Shown here: one piece after another, positions 9,701-15,989 of the stretch
Layout of the letters: each line of letters starts with the position of its first letter
Position numbering within the stretch: position 1 is the stretch's first letter
Source of the DNA: Nonomuraea helvata
Lineage (GTDB): Bacteria; Actinomycetota; Actinomycetes; Streptosporangiales; Streptosporangiaceae
DNA length: 64,000 nt
Reading direction: 5' to 3'
NCBI RefSeq assembly: GCF_039535785.1
Contig: NZ_BAAAXV010000009.1
Coordinates: 2,108,001 to 2,172,000 of the forward strand
The notes under the pieces: model-generated
The model's database searches: none
Told to the model about the DNA's origin: nothing
What the model saw: only the letters and a program-made list of their open reading frames with translations
Translations under genes and position numbers: made by a program

Positions 9701-9759
9701 TAGGTGCTCACCCGGGCCAGTACTGGGCCGGAGGGCCGGAAGAACGGTGCTGATCTCAT
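6709..9759 (-). CDS. lanB: class I lantibiotic dehydratase, full length
   Basis: A 1016-residue LanB. It should glutamylate Ser/Thr of the precursor using glutamyl-tRNA and then eliminate glutamate to give Dha/Dhb. The N-terminal glutamylation domain begins with FFRPSGPVLARVSTYPDG and contains SYLLRWQRRPVPFGLFAG, a typical LanB segment. The middle has VPWALHALEAS and RYGRTVLAPARWVL. Roughly residues 720–1000 form the SpaB C-terminal elimination domain (SMIHAQLHGHPARYDEIL, YQPQTGRYG). Start ATG 9759 has GGAGG just upstream. It is separated from the precursor gene by a 12-bp-stem hairpin. Unusually, a separate elimination-domain protein is also encoded downstream. Confidence 0.93.
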   Translation of the reverse strand: MRSAPFFRPSGPVLARVSTYPDGLEAPDHLNHADVQAEADRRWLTQIWARPDVRAAVRLASPSLAGQLDIVTSEEASADRLRRLTLTVASYLLRWQRRPVPFGLFAGIAPVRVGDAAKPCFGSDHRVVVRADGQWLATLVDRLERHPELLARLPVMVNNTCFVRGDRVILPDRPSVGQPGPLTEISIRHTRPVRLALKTASAPVPFGHLAEQLHAASPITTLSTIATMLANLVTQGFLLTALRPPSTVVDGLPHVIAQLHAVGDGLADIADLLRDLEGIQNELTRPPEGDPLAHADMAAVAERMLSVCGGTDTVLAADTAVDGRISLPRTVLDEAAAAASMLLRLTTRPFGPEVWRDFHLAFRTRYGPGALVPVRGLIADSGLGLPAGFLGAARERPLRHLSERDSTLLALVQQAAVDGRPEITLTEPLIRQLTVGDPAEMVVPQRAELPFQVDAESADALARGAFTLWVTGAPRTSSSMAGRFAHLLPQEERDLLAASFAPDDDAVAAQLSFPPRRRHNENVVRVPQLLPEMICLAEHPATGTVPISVDDLAATADATQMYLIQLSTGRRVVPWALHALEASLHTPPLARFLAGVPRARHAVYGLFDWGAARRLPHLPRLRYGRTVLAPARWVLNASDLGTPRDPATVWEKHLEAWRDRWCVPSCVVLYQEEARLPLDLDTRLDQILLRNRLGRAGQIELREHPTGDWTGRACEFLATLTAAPSTRRPAPPAVLERPTAMLMPGAGSMIHAQLHGHPARYDEILTGHLPRLLEALDLDGWWFRRHRDTLRPDSTQELWLYLQLAHPDQYGAAAAHLADFAANLQARGLIAHLSLAAYQPQTGRYGPGTAIAAAHRVAATDSAAALTQITMTTLAGLPGQAIAAASMADLAAGLAASEEGYGWLVNQLDRTFGELDRTLRDTTLRLADPADRYQVLRGHPGGAAMADAWAARRAALNAYRAQLGRHHRLPITVLRSLLHDHHVRALGVDPDVEAVTNRLARAAAMRRLALIERIAP

Positions 9760-9782
9760 GATCCTCCGCCTCAGGGGGTGGG

Positions 9783-9816
9783 GCTGTCGGCGCCGCCCAG
9801 GGCAGGCGCCGACAGC
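9783..9816 (-). terminator. hairpin between precursor gene and lanB (attenuator candidate)
   Basis: Perfect 12-bp GC-rich inverted repeat GCTGTCGGCGCC / GGCGCCGACAGC with a 10-nt loop. It sits in the 74-nt gap between the FxLD peptide stop and the lanB start. There is no T-tract, so it is more likely a partial terminator or mRNA-stabilising stem that lets the peptide outnumber its enzymes. Confidence 0.65.
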
Positions 9817-9833
9817 GGGGGGTTACTCCGTCG

Positions 9834-10007
9834 TCAGAACGGGTCGGCGACGGCGGTGGCGCAGGAACTCGCGCACGAGGGGTTACAGCCGTCGCTGGTG
9901 TCGCACGCCAGCACGGGCATCGGCATGCTTGCCTCGATCACGCGCATGTCGAGCTCGAACTCGTCGGCAAGCAACCCGTTGGCTGCCTCGATGGTGTCGA
10001 TGGACAC
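9834..10007 (-). CDS. FxLD family lanthipeptide precursor
   Basis: Ribosomal precursor of the class I lanthipeptide, 57 residues. The leader carries the family motif FELD (…LADEFELDMRVIEAS). The C-terminal core, from about VLACDTSDGCNPSCASSC on, has four cysteines and six Ser/Thr, enough for up to four thioether rings. It also has two Asp, one as Asp-Gly, the sequence most prone to aspartimide formation and a good target for the neighbouring PIMT-like enzymes. Start GTG 10007 is chosen because AAGGAGGA lies at 10019–10012 with proper spacing. An in-frame GTG at 10022 overlaps the upstream stop but would place this ribosome site inside the gene. It lies between methyltransferase and lanB. Confidence 0.92.
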   Translation of the reverse strand: MSIDTIEAANGLLADEFELDMRVIEASMPMPVLACDTSDGCNPSCASSCATAVADPF

Positions 10008-10018
10008 TGCTTCCTCCT

Positions 10019-11290
10019 TCACTGGGTGGGTGGGGCTACCTGGCTCCGAGCAGCTACGTCGGGCCAGGAGATCGTGATCTTCGTGTGGCGCTTGTCGATG
10101 ACCAGCGCGCCCTCAGGCAACGCCGTCTCAGGGGTGCCGATCGGCCAGACGGCGAAGTCGGGGCTGGGGCCGTTGCGGTAGTCGCGGTTCCACACCCGCA
10201 CCTGTTCCGCGATGGCCTCGGCGATCTGAGACCCGTGAGGCCCGTAACCGTGCGCGCCCATTTCGACGACGCCCTCGCCCGCCGGGCGGACCGACAGGTA
10301 GGCGAAGGAGTCGCTGTCGTCATCGACTGCGGCGAACGGGAACTGGCGTCCACCCGGCTCGACCGCGACTCCGGGGTCACCGTCACTGGTGTCCACGACC
10401 AGGTGGCAGAAGCCAGGGAACGCGGTCGCCATCCACAGCGCCAGGTCCGGGAACGGTTCCGACCTCTGGACGGTCACCCCGGACCAGGCTGCGGCGGGCT
10501 CGCTGTCCAGGACGCCATCGAGAGCGCTGGGCCGCTCCAGACTCCCGTCGTCGAAGCGCAGCCCAACCTTCTTCCCGCGCAGCAGCCACAGGTGACCGTC
10601 ATTGGCGCCGGCGCCCTGCATCCAGACGAAGCCGGAGAGCACCTGCGACACGGCGACGAGGTGGTCGTTCGCAGGTTCCAGGGCGAGCGACCGGCTGATG
10701 CCCTTCATCCGCAGGGGGACGACGATCCTGCCGCGCGGGGCGAGTTGCTGACGCCAGGCCGGAGGGATATCCCACGCGCCGACAGTGACCATGATGCGGT
10801 CGTAGGGGGCATCGGCTTTCAAGCCGTACTCGGCGTCGCCGGTGGCGACCCGCACTCGCTCATAGCCGGCCGCGTCCAGGCAAGCGCGGGCCCGGCTGAT
10901 CACGTCGGCGTCGATGTCCATGGACGTGACCTGACCGGTCGGGCCAACCAGCTCCGAGATCAGGGAGGCGAAGTAACCACCTGAGCCGATTTCCAGCACG
11001 CGCATCCCCGGGCTGATGTCAGCCTGCACCAACTGCACGGCCTGGGTCTCGGGCGCGGACATCGTGGAGGTCAGCACGCCGTGCTCGCTGCGCTTGACCT
11101 CGACGATGTCCAGCGCGTACGCCTTCTCCGGAGATACCTCGGGGGCGAAGAGGTGCCGGGGAACCGTACGGAACGCGGCCTCGACCTGCACCGGGAGCGG
11201 GAAGCCCCACTCCGCGCACGTGGTTGCCACGGCGGTGGTCATGGCGTCACGCAGGGCGGCGGCGTCCTGGACGTCGTTGTCGGTGGTCAC
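10019..11290 (-). CDS. methyltransferase, FxLD system (PIMT-like)
   Basis: A 423-residue SAM-dependent protein carboxyl methyltransferase of the FxLD lanthipeptide system. Motif I is RVLEIGSGGYFASLISEL. It is followed by VTSMDIDADVISRA (acidic SAM-ribose contact) and APYDRIMVTVGAWDIPPAW, the PIMT post-motif. The N-terminal helices (AEWGFPLPVQVEAAFRTVPRHLF) also match PIMT proteins. The C-terminal domain ends VIDKRHTKITISWP, as in the paralogue at 1933–3468. GTG 11290 has GAGGGGAC 7–8 nt upstream. The precursor gene starts right after its stop. In related systems the modification follows ring formation and gives aspartimide/isoaspartate in the core; that this enzyme does so is inference. Confidence 0.9.
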   Translation of the reverse strand: MTTDNDVQDAAALRDAMTTAVATTCAEWGFPLPVQVEAAFRTVPRHLFAPEVSPEKAYALDIVEVKRSEHGVLTSTMSAPETQAVQLVQADISPGMRVLEIGSGGYFASLISELVGPTGQVTSMDIDADVISRARACLDAAGYERVRVATGDAEYGLKADAPYDRIMVTVGAWDIPPAWRQQLAPRGRIVVPLRMKGISRSLALEPANDHLVAVSQVLSGFVWMQGAGANDGHLWLLRGKKVGLRFDDGSLERPSALDGVLDSEPAAAWSGVTVQRSEPFPDLALWMATAFPGFCHLVVDTSDGDPGVAVEPGGRQFPFAAVDDDSDSFAYLSVRPAGEGVVEMGAHGYGPHGSQIAEAIAEQVRVWNRDYRNGPSPDFAVWPIGTPETALPEGALVIDKRHTKITISWPDVAARSQVAPPTQ

Positions 11291-11362
11291 AGATGGAGTC
11301 CCCTCTTCTTGGTCGTGATGGGCAACCGGTCGATGGTGGCTGTCGGTGGGCTGCTGGGTGTG

Positions 11363-11695
11363 TTAGCCACGCCGTCCCTTCCGTTTGAGGAAGGTGTCGG
11401 GCTCCGGCGTCTCCCCCCGGCTCAGGTGCTGGTCTTGGTGCGCTTCGGCGAGAGCGATGTAGACGTCCAGGGCTGAGCGGTAGAGGCCGCGTCCGGTTTC
11501 CTCGTAGCGGTCGCCGGTGCGGCGCAGCACGAAGAACAGGCCGCCCTCGGACCCCCACTCGTACAGGCCGCAGCACGAGGTGTGTGAGATGCGCAGCAGG
11601 CTGCCGACCGTCCTGTATGGCTCCCACGGGAACGCGGGTTCCTCCTGCTCGTTCTGCTCCGGCTCAACCGTCTTCGGTTGGCGGGCTCTGGCCAT
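11363..11695 (-). CDS. hypothetical protein of the lanthipeptide locus
   Basis: A 110-residue protein of unknown function. The N-terminus is acidic and disordered (TVEPEQNEQEEPAFPWEPY). A compact conserved-looking segment follows with SHTSCCGLYEWGSEGGLFFV and LRRTGDRYEETGRGLYRSA. ATG 11695 has GGAGAG 8 nt upstream; the much longer open frame upstream is shadow. It is 72 nt before the FxLD methyltransferase gene and reads the same way, so it may be the first cotranscribed gene. Confidence 0.65.
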   Translation of the reverse strand: MARARQPKTVEPEQNEQEEPAFPWEPYRTVGSLLRISHTSCCGLYEWGSEGGLFFVLRRTGDRYEETGRGLYRSALDVYIALAEAHQDQHLSRGETPEPDTFLKRKGRRG

Positions 11696-11849
11696 CGTCT
11701 GCACTCTCCACACGGGTCTGACTGTCTTCTGCCGTGGGGTGAGCAGTAACGGGAGAGTGGTCCGCGCCGTCCTCAGCGGGCGGCGGGCGCTGGCTCCTCC
11801 TGACGATGTCGAGGGTGAGGATGGCAGCGCATGCGATACCGGCGTCCAT
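11664..11849 (-). CDS. small hypothetical protein (uncertain)
   Basis: A 61-residue frame starting MDAGIACAAILTLDIVRRSQ and then acidic and proline-rich. AAGGG lies 6 nt before ATG 11849, and it overlaps the start of the next gene by 32 nt, consistent with coupling. The short hydrophobic N-terminus could be a membrane segment. Composition does not exclude chance; no family is recognised. Confidence 0.35.
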   Translation of the reverse strand: MDAGIACAAILTLDIVRRSQRPPPAEDGADHSPVTAHPTAEDSQTRVESADDGQSPPTEDG

Positions 11850-11898
11850 GTCAGGCCCTTCGCGTGCGGGGTTCGGGCGTCACAAGCCCAGAGGGTGT

Positions 11899-11938
11899 GA
11901 GGGAGGCGGGCAGACGGCTGCCTAGATCCGCCTCCCTC
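11899..11938 (-). terminator. inverted repeat, putative terminator
   Basis: Perfect 11-bp arms GAGGGAGGCGG / CCGCCTCCCTC with an 18-nt loop. It lies downstream of the 12205–12537 gene and upstream of the lanthipeptide genes, so it could end the upstream transcript. No T-tract. Confidence 0.5.
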
Positions 11939-11996
11939 GGTCCCGGCCGCGCCAGGGGGTGCGGCGCATACAAGGGATGACGGCCGGGCGGTGGAG

Positions 11997-12040
11997 CTCG
12001 CAGCCCACGGCGGCCAGGGGCTCCACCGTGGGACTGCGAG
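11997..12040 (-). terminator. inverted repeat, putative terminator
   Basis: Arms CTCGCAG-CCCACGG and CCGTGGG-A-CTGCGAG pair over 14 bp with one bulged base and a 15-nt loop. It is the first strong stem after the stop at 12205 on the minus strand. Confidence 0.45.
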
Positions 12041-12204
12041 TTGTAGGCGGTGCGGACCGCGACGGGTGCTCGGATTCCGGACTTGGGTCCGCGCCGGAGT
12101 GCGGGGCCGGCCATGGACGAGCCGTCCGGGACCGGCCACGCCAAGACGCGGCATGACGTTCCCGCCTGCGCGCGGGCTCGCCTGCCTGGCCGCGTCTCGT
12201 CTTG

Positions 12205-12537
12205 TCACCCGCGCCCCCTTCGGAGGCCGGGAAGTATGTCGTTGACGATGGGGTGCTGCATGGGGATCGACGTGGCGAGCCGCAGCTCGCCGAGCATCGC
12301 CGAGACGCGCTCGCGCAGGTCCTGCTTGGTGCGGCCTTTGACGTAGAGGCCCTTCGGCGTGGGGCCCTGGTACCACGCGGTCAGGTGCCTGCCCCCGACC
12401 TCCCACAGCACGAATACGACTGTGCCGTACTCGGCCTGCAGCGCGGCAGCGCACCGGGCGCCCTCCTCGTCGTCGAGGTACTTGGGCTCGTCGTCGATGC
12501 GCTGGTCGTCGAGGTCTGCGAAGCGGCGGTGCCTCAT
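12205..12537 (-). CDS. hypothetical protein, last gene of the radical SAM operon
   Basis: A 110-residue protein starting MRHRRFADLDDQRIDDEPKY. The middle looks like a small alpha/beta fold (ALQAEYGTVVFVLWEVGGRH then LTAWYQGPTPKGLYVKGRTK). No catalytic motif is recognised. ATG 12537 overlaps the stop of the methyltransferase gene (ATGA), so it is translated as part of that operon. Confidence 0.7.
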   Translation of the reverse strand: MRHRRFADLDDQRIDDEPKYLDDEEGARCAAALQAEYGTVVFVLWEVGGRHLTAWYQGPTPKGLYVKGRTKQDLRERVSAMLGELRLATSIPMQHPIVNDILPGLRRGRG

Positions 12538-13394
12538 GCCGCCCCCTCGGGTTCCTTCTCCTTGACCGTCTGCTCGGCGCACGAGCCGAAAGCTGCCACC
12601 GCGGCGAGGAAGTGGGCTCTGCCGACGTCGCGCGCGATTGGGTCGGTGGACCGCCACGTCGACGCCTCCACAAGGCCGGGCTCCAGCAGGGGCAGACCAT
12701 CGAGGAACATGCTTCGGATCGTGTCGAACGGGCGCGGGTAGATGTCAGCGGTCCGCTTGTACGCAGTGAGAAGCCGATCACGCTCGTCAGCGGTCAGGAG
12801 GTCGTCCCGGGCGTGGCTGAAAACGAGGTAGCCGCCGGGGAACGCTGCCATGTACCGGCGCAGGATGTCTCCCGGCTTCTGCTCGTCCGGCCAGAAGTGC
12901 GCCAGCGCCGTGGCCACGATCCCCACAGGCCGGCGAAGGTCGAGGAAACCGCGAACGTGTGCAAGCACTGTGTCCACGTCCCGCGCGTCCGCCTCCAGCA
13001 CCGTCGCGCCCTCCACCGCGAGCAGCGCCCGCCCGAAGATGGCGACGGAGGGATCGTTGTCCACGTACGCCACCCGGGCGTTCGAGTGAATGCGGCGGGC
13101 CGTCTCCAGCGTGGTTTCCTCGCCCACCTGCGGTAGGCCACAGCCGAGGTTCAGCCACTGCGTAACCCCCAGCTCGGAGACTGCCTCAACCCCGCGGGGG
13201 ACGAACTCCAGGTTCGCGCGGGCCGCCTCCGGAAGCTCCGGGGCAATCTTCGTCATCGCCTTGACCACGTCCCGATCGCTGGCCCGGTTGTCCTTCCCCT
13301 TGGTCACGGCGTCGTAGACACGGGCGATCGACGGGGCATCGCCGGGGATTCCTGGTCCGGTCGAGGTCACCTGGGTTGCGCGGCGGGAGTCCAT
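12534..13394 (-). CDS. SAM-dependent methyltransferase, DUF574 / Methyltransf_19 family
   Basis: A 286-residue Rossmann-fold protein of the actinobacterial S-adenosyl methyltransferase family. Family marks are PSIARVYDAVTKGKDNRASD, where the usual 'Y-D-x-x-L-G-G-K-D' region reads YDAVTKGKDN, the SAM loop TQWLNLGCGLP, VAYVDNDPSVAIFGRALL, and the C-terminal PGLVEASTWR. Natural substrates of this family are mostly unknown. It is 46 nt after the kinase-like gene and coupled to the next small gene by ATGA. Confidence 0.85.
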   Translation of the reverse strand: MDSRRATQVTSTGPGIPGDAPSIARVYDAVTKGKDNRASDRDVVKAMTKIAPELPEAARANLEFVPRGVEAVSELGVTQWLNLGCGLPQVGEETTLETARRIHSNARVAYVDNDPSVAIFGRALLAVEGATVLEADARDVDTVLAHVRGFLDLRRPVGIVATALAHFWPDEQKPGDILRRYMAAFPGGYLVFSHARDDLLTADERDRLLTAYKRTADIYPRPFDTIRSMFLDGLPLLEPGLVEASTWRSTDPIARDVGRAHFLAAVAAFGSCAEQTVKEKEPEGAA

Positions 13395-13440
13395 AAGTTG
13401 AGACCTTCAGAGGGGAAGGGGCGGATTGGGGTTCGAGGTG

Positions 13441-14109
13441 TCACCATGCGGCGGTCCTCAGTGGCTGGTCGTCGGGCACGGCGAAGAAGTCTTTGAGCCG
13501 GTTCCTGATCGTGACCGCGATCTGGTGCGCGTCGTCCGAGTTGATATCGATGCGTAGGACGTCGTATCCGGCCTGGATGAGCCGCTCGCATGCCTGCCGG
13601 TAGAAGTGGGCCTCGGCATGGCTGGAGCTGGGGGTGAGCTGGAACCGGTTGTGCGCTCCTCGTTCCGCCAGCCGTGTTGCGATCAGTTCGGGTGCGCCTT
13701 CGAGGACCACAGCTAAGTCCGGCCGGTCGGCCAGGGAGTTCAGGCCCCACAGGAATGTCGGGTCCACTCCGTCGAAGCGCTGCATGACCAGGGCGGACGG
13801 TACGTATCTGTCGCAGAGGACGATTTCGCCGGCGTCCAAGTGGGGTTTGATCTCGGTCTCAAGGTGGTGGTAGCGGTCTGCGGCGTACAGGCAGGCCAGT
13901 GCGGGGCCGGTGATGGTCTCGGTCATCTCGCGGGCGATCTTGCCGAGGACTCCGTTGGACGGTTCGGCGGTGGTGTGGACGTGCTCGCCATCGGCCACCA
14001 GCAGTTGTGACAGGTGCGCGACGATGGTCGACTTCCCGGCGCCGGAGGGCCCGTCGATGCTGATGAACAGGCCGCGTCGGTGATCAGAAAAGGGTCTGAG
14101 CTGCGTCAT
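13441..14109 (-). CDS. thymidylate-kinase-like protein
   Basis: A 222-residue P-loop nucleoside monophosphate kinase of the dTMP kinase fold: ISIDGPSGAGKSTIVAHLSQ (Walker A), TTAEPSNG, LCDRYVPSALVMQRFDGVD (the DR(Y/F) motif) and RLAERGAHNRFQ in the lid area. A housekeeping dTMP kinase is present as the MFS–Tmk fusion at 46995, so this copy is probably specialised, perhaps for a modified nucleotide or another phosphate acceptor. It overlaps the exonuclease gene by 26 nt. Confidence 0.8.
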   Translation of the reverse strand: MTQLRPFSDHRRGLFISIDGPSGAGKSTIVAHLSQLLVADGEHVHTTAEPSNGVLGKIAREMTETITGPALACLYAADRYHHLETEIKPHLDAGEIVLCDRYVPSALVMQRFDGVDPTFLWGLNSLADRPDLAVVLEGAPELIATRLAERGAHNRFQLTPSSSHAEAHFYRQACERLIQAGYDVLRIDINSDDAHQIAVTIRNRLKDFFAVPDDQPLRTAAW

Positions 14110-14704
14110 CGGTCAATCCTTCGCAGGAGGTCATTTCCGCTTCGGTCAGGAGGGCGGCCAGCGGCAGCGGGCCCGCGTCGGCAGCGAGGTGCGCGAGGAG
14201 GCGGGCACAGACGAGAGCGTCGTAGGCCGCCCGGTGGGGTTTCAGACTGGCGGCCACGTTCGCGGTGAGCTTGAGTTCCTTCGCGAGCGTGCCCAGCTTG
14301 TACGAGGGGAGCCCGGGCGCAAGGCGGCGAGCCAGCTTCAGGGTGTCGATGACCTGGGCAGGCTGGAAGCCGGGCAGTTCCCGGGCCAGCACGCTGAGAT
14401 CCACGTGAGCGTTGTGCGCCACGAAGATGGCACCCTCGAAGACCGCCATGATGTCTGCGGCGTACTCGGCGGCAGGCGGGTCAGACGCCACCTGCTGGTT
14501 GGAAATGCCGTGGATGCGGCGGGCCAGCGGTGTGATCGGCCTCGGAGGCTTCACCAGCCACGTCAGCGGTTCTCCCACCGTGCCCTGGTCGATCAGGACG
14601 ATGGCCAGCTCAACGAGATCTGGAGGCTGCTGACCGTTGCCTTCGACGTCCGCGACCGCGTAGCGGAACTCCGTCCATGGGGCCTGACCGTCGATGTCAG
14701 CCAT
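14084..14704 (-). CDS. DEDDh-type 3'-5' exonuclease, DnaQ-like
   Basis: A 206-residue DnaQ-family exonuclease domain standing alone. The metal ligands are visible: D-x-E in RYAVADVEGNG, D in VAHNAHVDLSVLARELPG, and H…D in HRAAYDALVCARLLAHL. PPRPITPLARRIHGISNQQV is the conserved segment between motifs I and II. ATG 14704 has GGGAG 8 nt upstream and overlaps the radical SAM stop by 8 nt; a longer frame from 14770 is less likely. Being in an operon with a nucleotide kinase and a radical SAM enzyme, it may act on small nucleotides or oligonucleotides rather than as polymerase proofreader. Confidence 0.85.
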   Translation of the reverse strand: MADIDGQAPWTEFRYAVADVEGNGQQPPDLVELAIVLIDQGTVGEPLTWLVKPPRPITPLARRIHGISNQQVASDPPAAEYAADIMAVFEGAIFVAHNAHVDLSVLARELPGFQPAQVIDTLKLARRLAPGLPSYKLGTLAKELKLTANVAASLKPHRAAYDALVCARLLAHLAADAGPLPLAALLTEAEMTSCEGLTDDAAQTLF

Positions 14705-15863
14705 TCGCGTTCTCCCATCCGATCTCGGCTCGGCCATGCCGTCGCTGCCGATGCGGGTGTGCGGCGTCATGGACCTGGAAGCCGAACCGGTGCTGGAGGT
14801 AATAGCGCGGCTGCTCGGACGGCAGCCCCTCGACCTGCGCCGCCCGCTCCGTGACCTTGATGACGCGCATGCCGGCCGCTTCGGGCAGGACTGCGGCGGC
14901 CTCCTGAAGTTGGCTCACGGTCGGCGCTCGATGAACCTGGGCGCACCGGTCGAGCTGGGCGGCCGGGCAGATGTCGCACAACTCGTTGATGCCGTAGTGG
15001 CCGTTGTAGTCCGGCAGCCCGTGGGCGTACGAGACGGCGCACGAAGTCTTGCGGAACAGCGGCGGCGCATTCGATGGACGGCGGGCGAATGCCGCGAGGA
15101 TGCGTTCCTCCAGCGTCTCAGGGACGATCTTGCGGCGCGTGGTCTCCTGATACGGCTCGGGCAGGCCGTTGGCCCGGTAGTAGTCGGCGATCTCGTCCCG
15201 GTAGAACAAGCCGGTGAACACGGTGGCGTCTGCCCATTTGGACAGACCCGCGGCCCGCGCCAGGTGGGCCGCGGTGTCGTTCACGCCGGGCACCAGGGGC
15301 CGCCAGTAGAAGATGGTCCGATAGCGGCGTGGCCCGTACGTCGTGGCAAGCCGCATGGAGCGCACGGCGATGCCCGAGGGGTGCGGCTCGATCCGCTTGT
15401 CGTCGATCCCCGAGTACGTGAACAGCAGCGTCACCTTCACGTGCTTCAAGGCGTTGAGCTGCTCGCAGTCGCGGACGTCCACGTGACCGCGGGTGATCAC
15501 CAGCACGGGGTTCGTGAGCCCGCGCCGGTCGAGGTCCTCCAGCACTGCGAACAGGTGGCTCCGCACGCCCGGCAGGAACGGGTCGGTGGCCCGGTTGAAC
15601 ACCTGCAACGGGGTGTCGTGCGGCCGGAAGTACCGATGGCTGACGAGTTGCTCGACCGCCTCATCGTCGCTCATCAACGCCCGCGGCCGGTCCGCGTCCC
15701 ACAGGCCGTAGGTGTGCCGGATGCAGTACGCGCAGCCGAGCGGGCAGCCCTGCACGTGATTGAGGGACAACCCCGACTTCCGGTACTCGACGACCTCACG
15801 GGCCCGCTGCGGGAGCGCGGCAACGGCTTCCTTGGGGAGGAGCGGAACGAACGCTGAACTCAC
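14697..15863 (-). CDS. radical SAM protein, spore-photoproduct-lyase-like group
   Basis: A 388-residue radical SAM enzyme. The [4Fe-4S] site is C40-PLG-C44-AY-C47, a CX3CX2C motif in VQGCPLGCAYCIRHTYGLWD. The barrel continues with FNRATDPFLPG, NPVLVITRGHVDVRD and VKVTLLFTYSG, resembling the SplB-related Elp3/SPL group rather than SPASM peptide maturases. A cysteine-rich segment near the C-terminus, NELCDICPAAQLDRC, could bind an auxiliary cluster or zinc. It is the first gene of the operon, followed by exonuclease, kinase and methyltransferase. The substrate is unknown; nucleic acid or nucleotide is a reasonable guess from the neighbours. Confidence 0.85.
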   Translation of the reverse strand: MSSAFVPLLPKEAVAALPQRAREVVEYRKSGLSLNHVQGCPLGCAYCIRHTYGLWDADRPRALMSDDEAVEQLVSHRYFRPHDTPLQVFNRATDPFLPGVRSHLFAVLEDLDRRGLTNPVLVITRGHVDVRDCEQLNALKHVKVTLLFTYSGIDDKRIEPHPSGIAVRSMRLATTYGPRRYRTIFYWRPLVPGVNDTAAHLARAAGLSKWADATVFTGLFYRDEIADYYRANGLPEPYQETTRRKIVPETLEERILAAFARRPSNAPPLFRKTSCAVSYAHGLPDYNGHYGINELCDICPAAQLDRCAQVHRAPTVSQLQEAAAVLPEAAGMRVIKVTERAAQVEGLPSEQPRYYLQHRFGFQVHDAAHPHRQRRHGRAEIGWENANG

Positions 15864-15989
15864 GACAATCTCCAGGTCAGGACCGTCGATGGCGCTGTCA
15901 GCGTGACATGGGCGCGAGGAGAAGGGCGAGGAAAGTTCTAGAGATTTCTCGAATCTGACCAGCCGGTGGGCACGAGGCGAAACATCGAG

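Larger units (their letters stand above)
11850..12204. other. intergenic region with two GC hairpins
   Basis: Separates the 12.2–15.9 kb operon from the lanthipeptide operon. It contains the two inverted repeats listed separately. No start codon with good codon use is seen; the open frames here look like shadow translations. Confidence 0.6.

Noticed and set aside
11851..12144. 97-residue minus-strand frame in the gap before the lanthipeptide operon
   Set aside because: It runs through two strong hairpins and has no ribosome site; likely non-coding.
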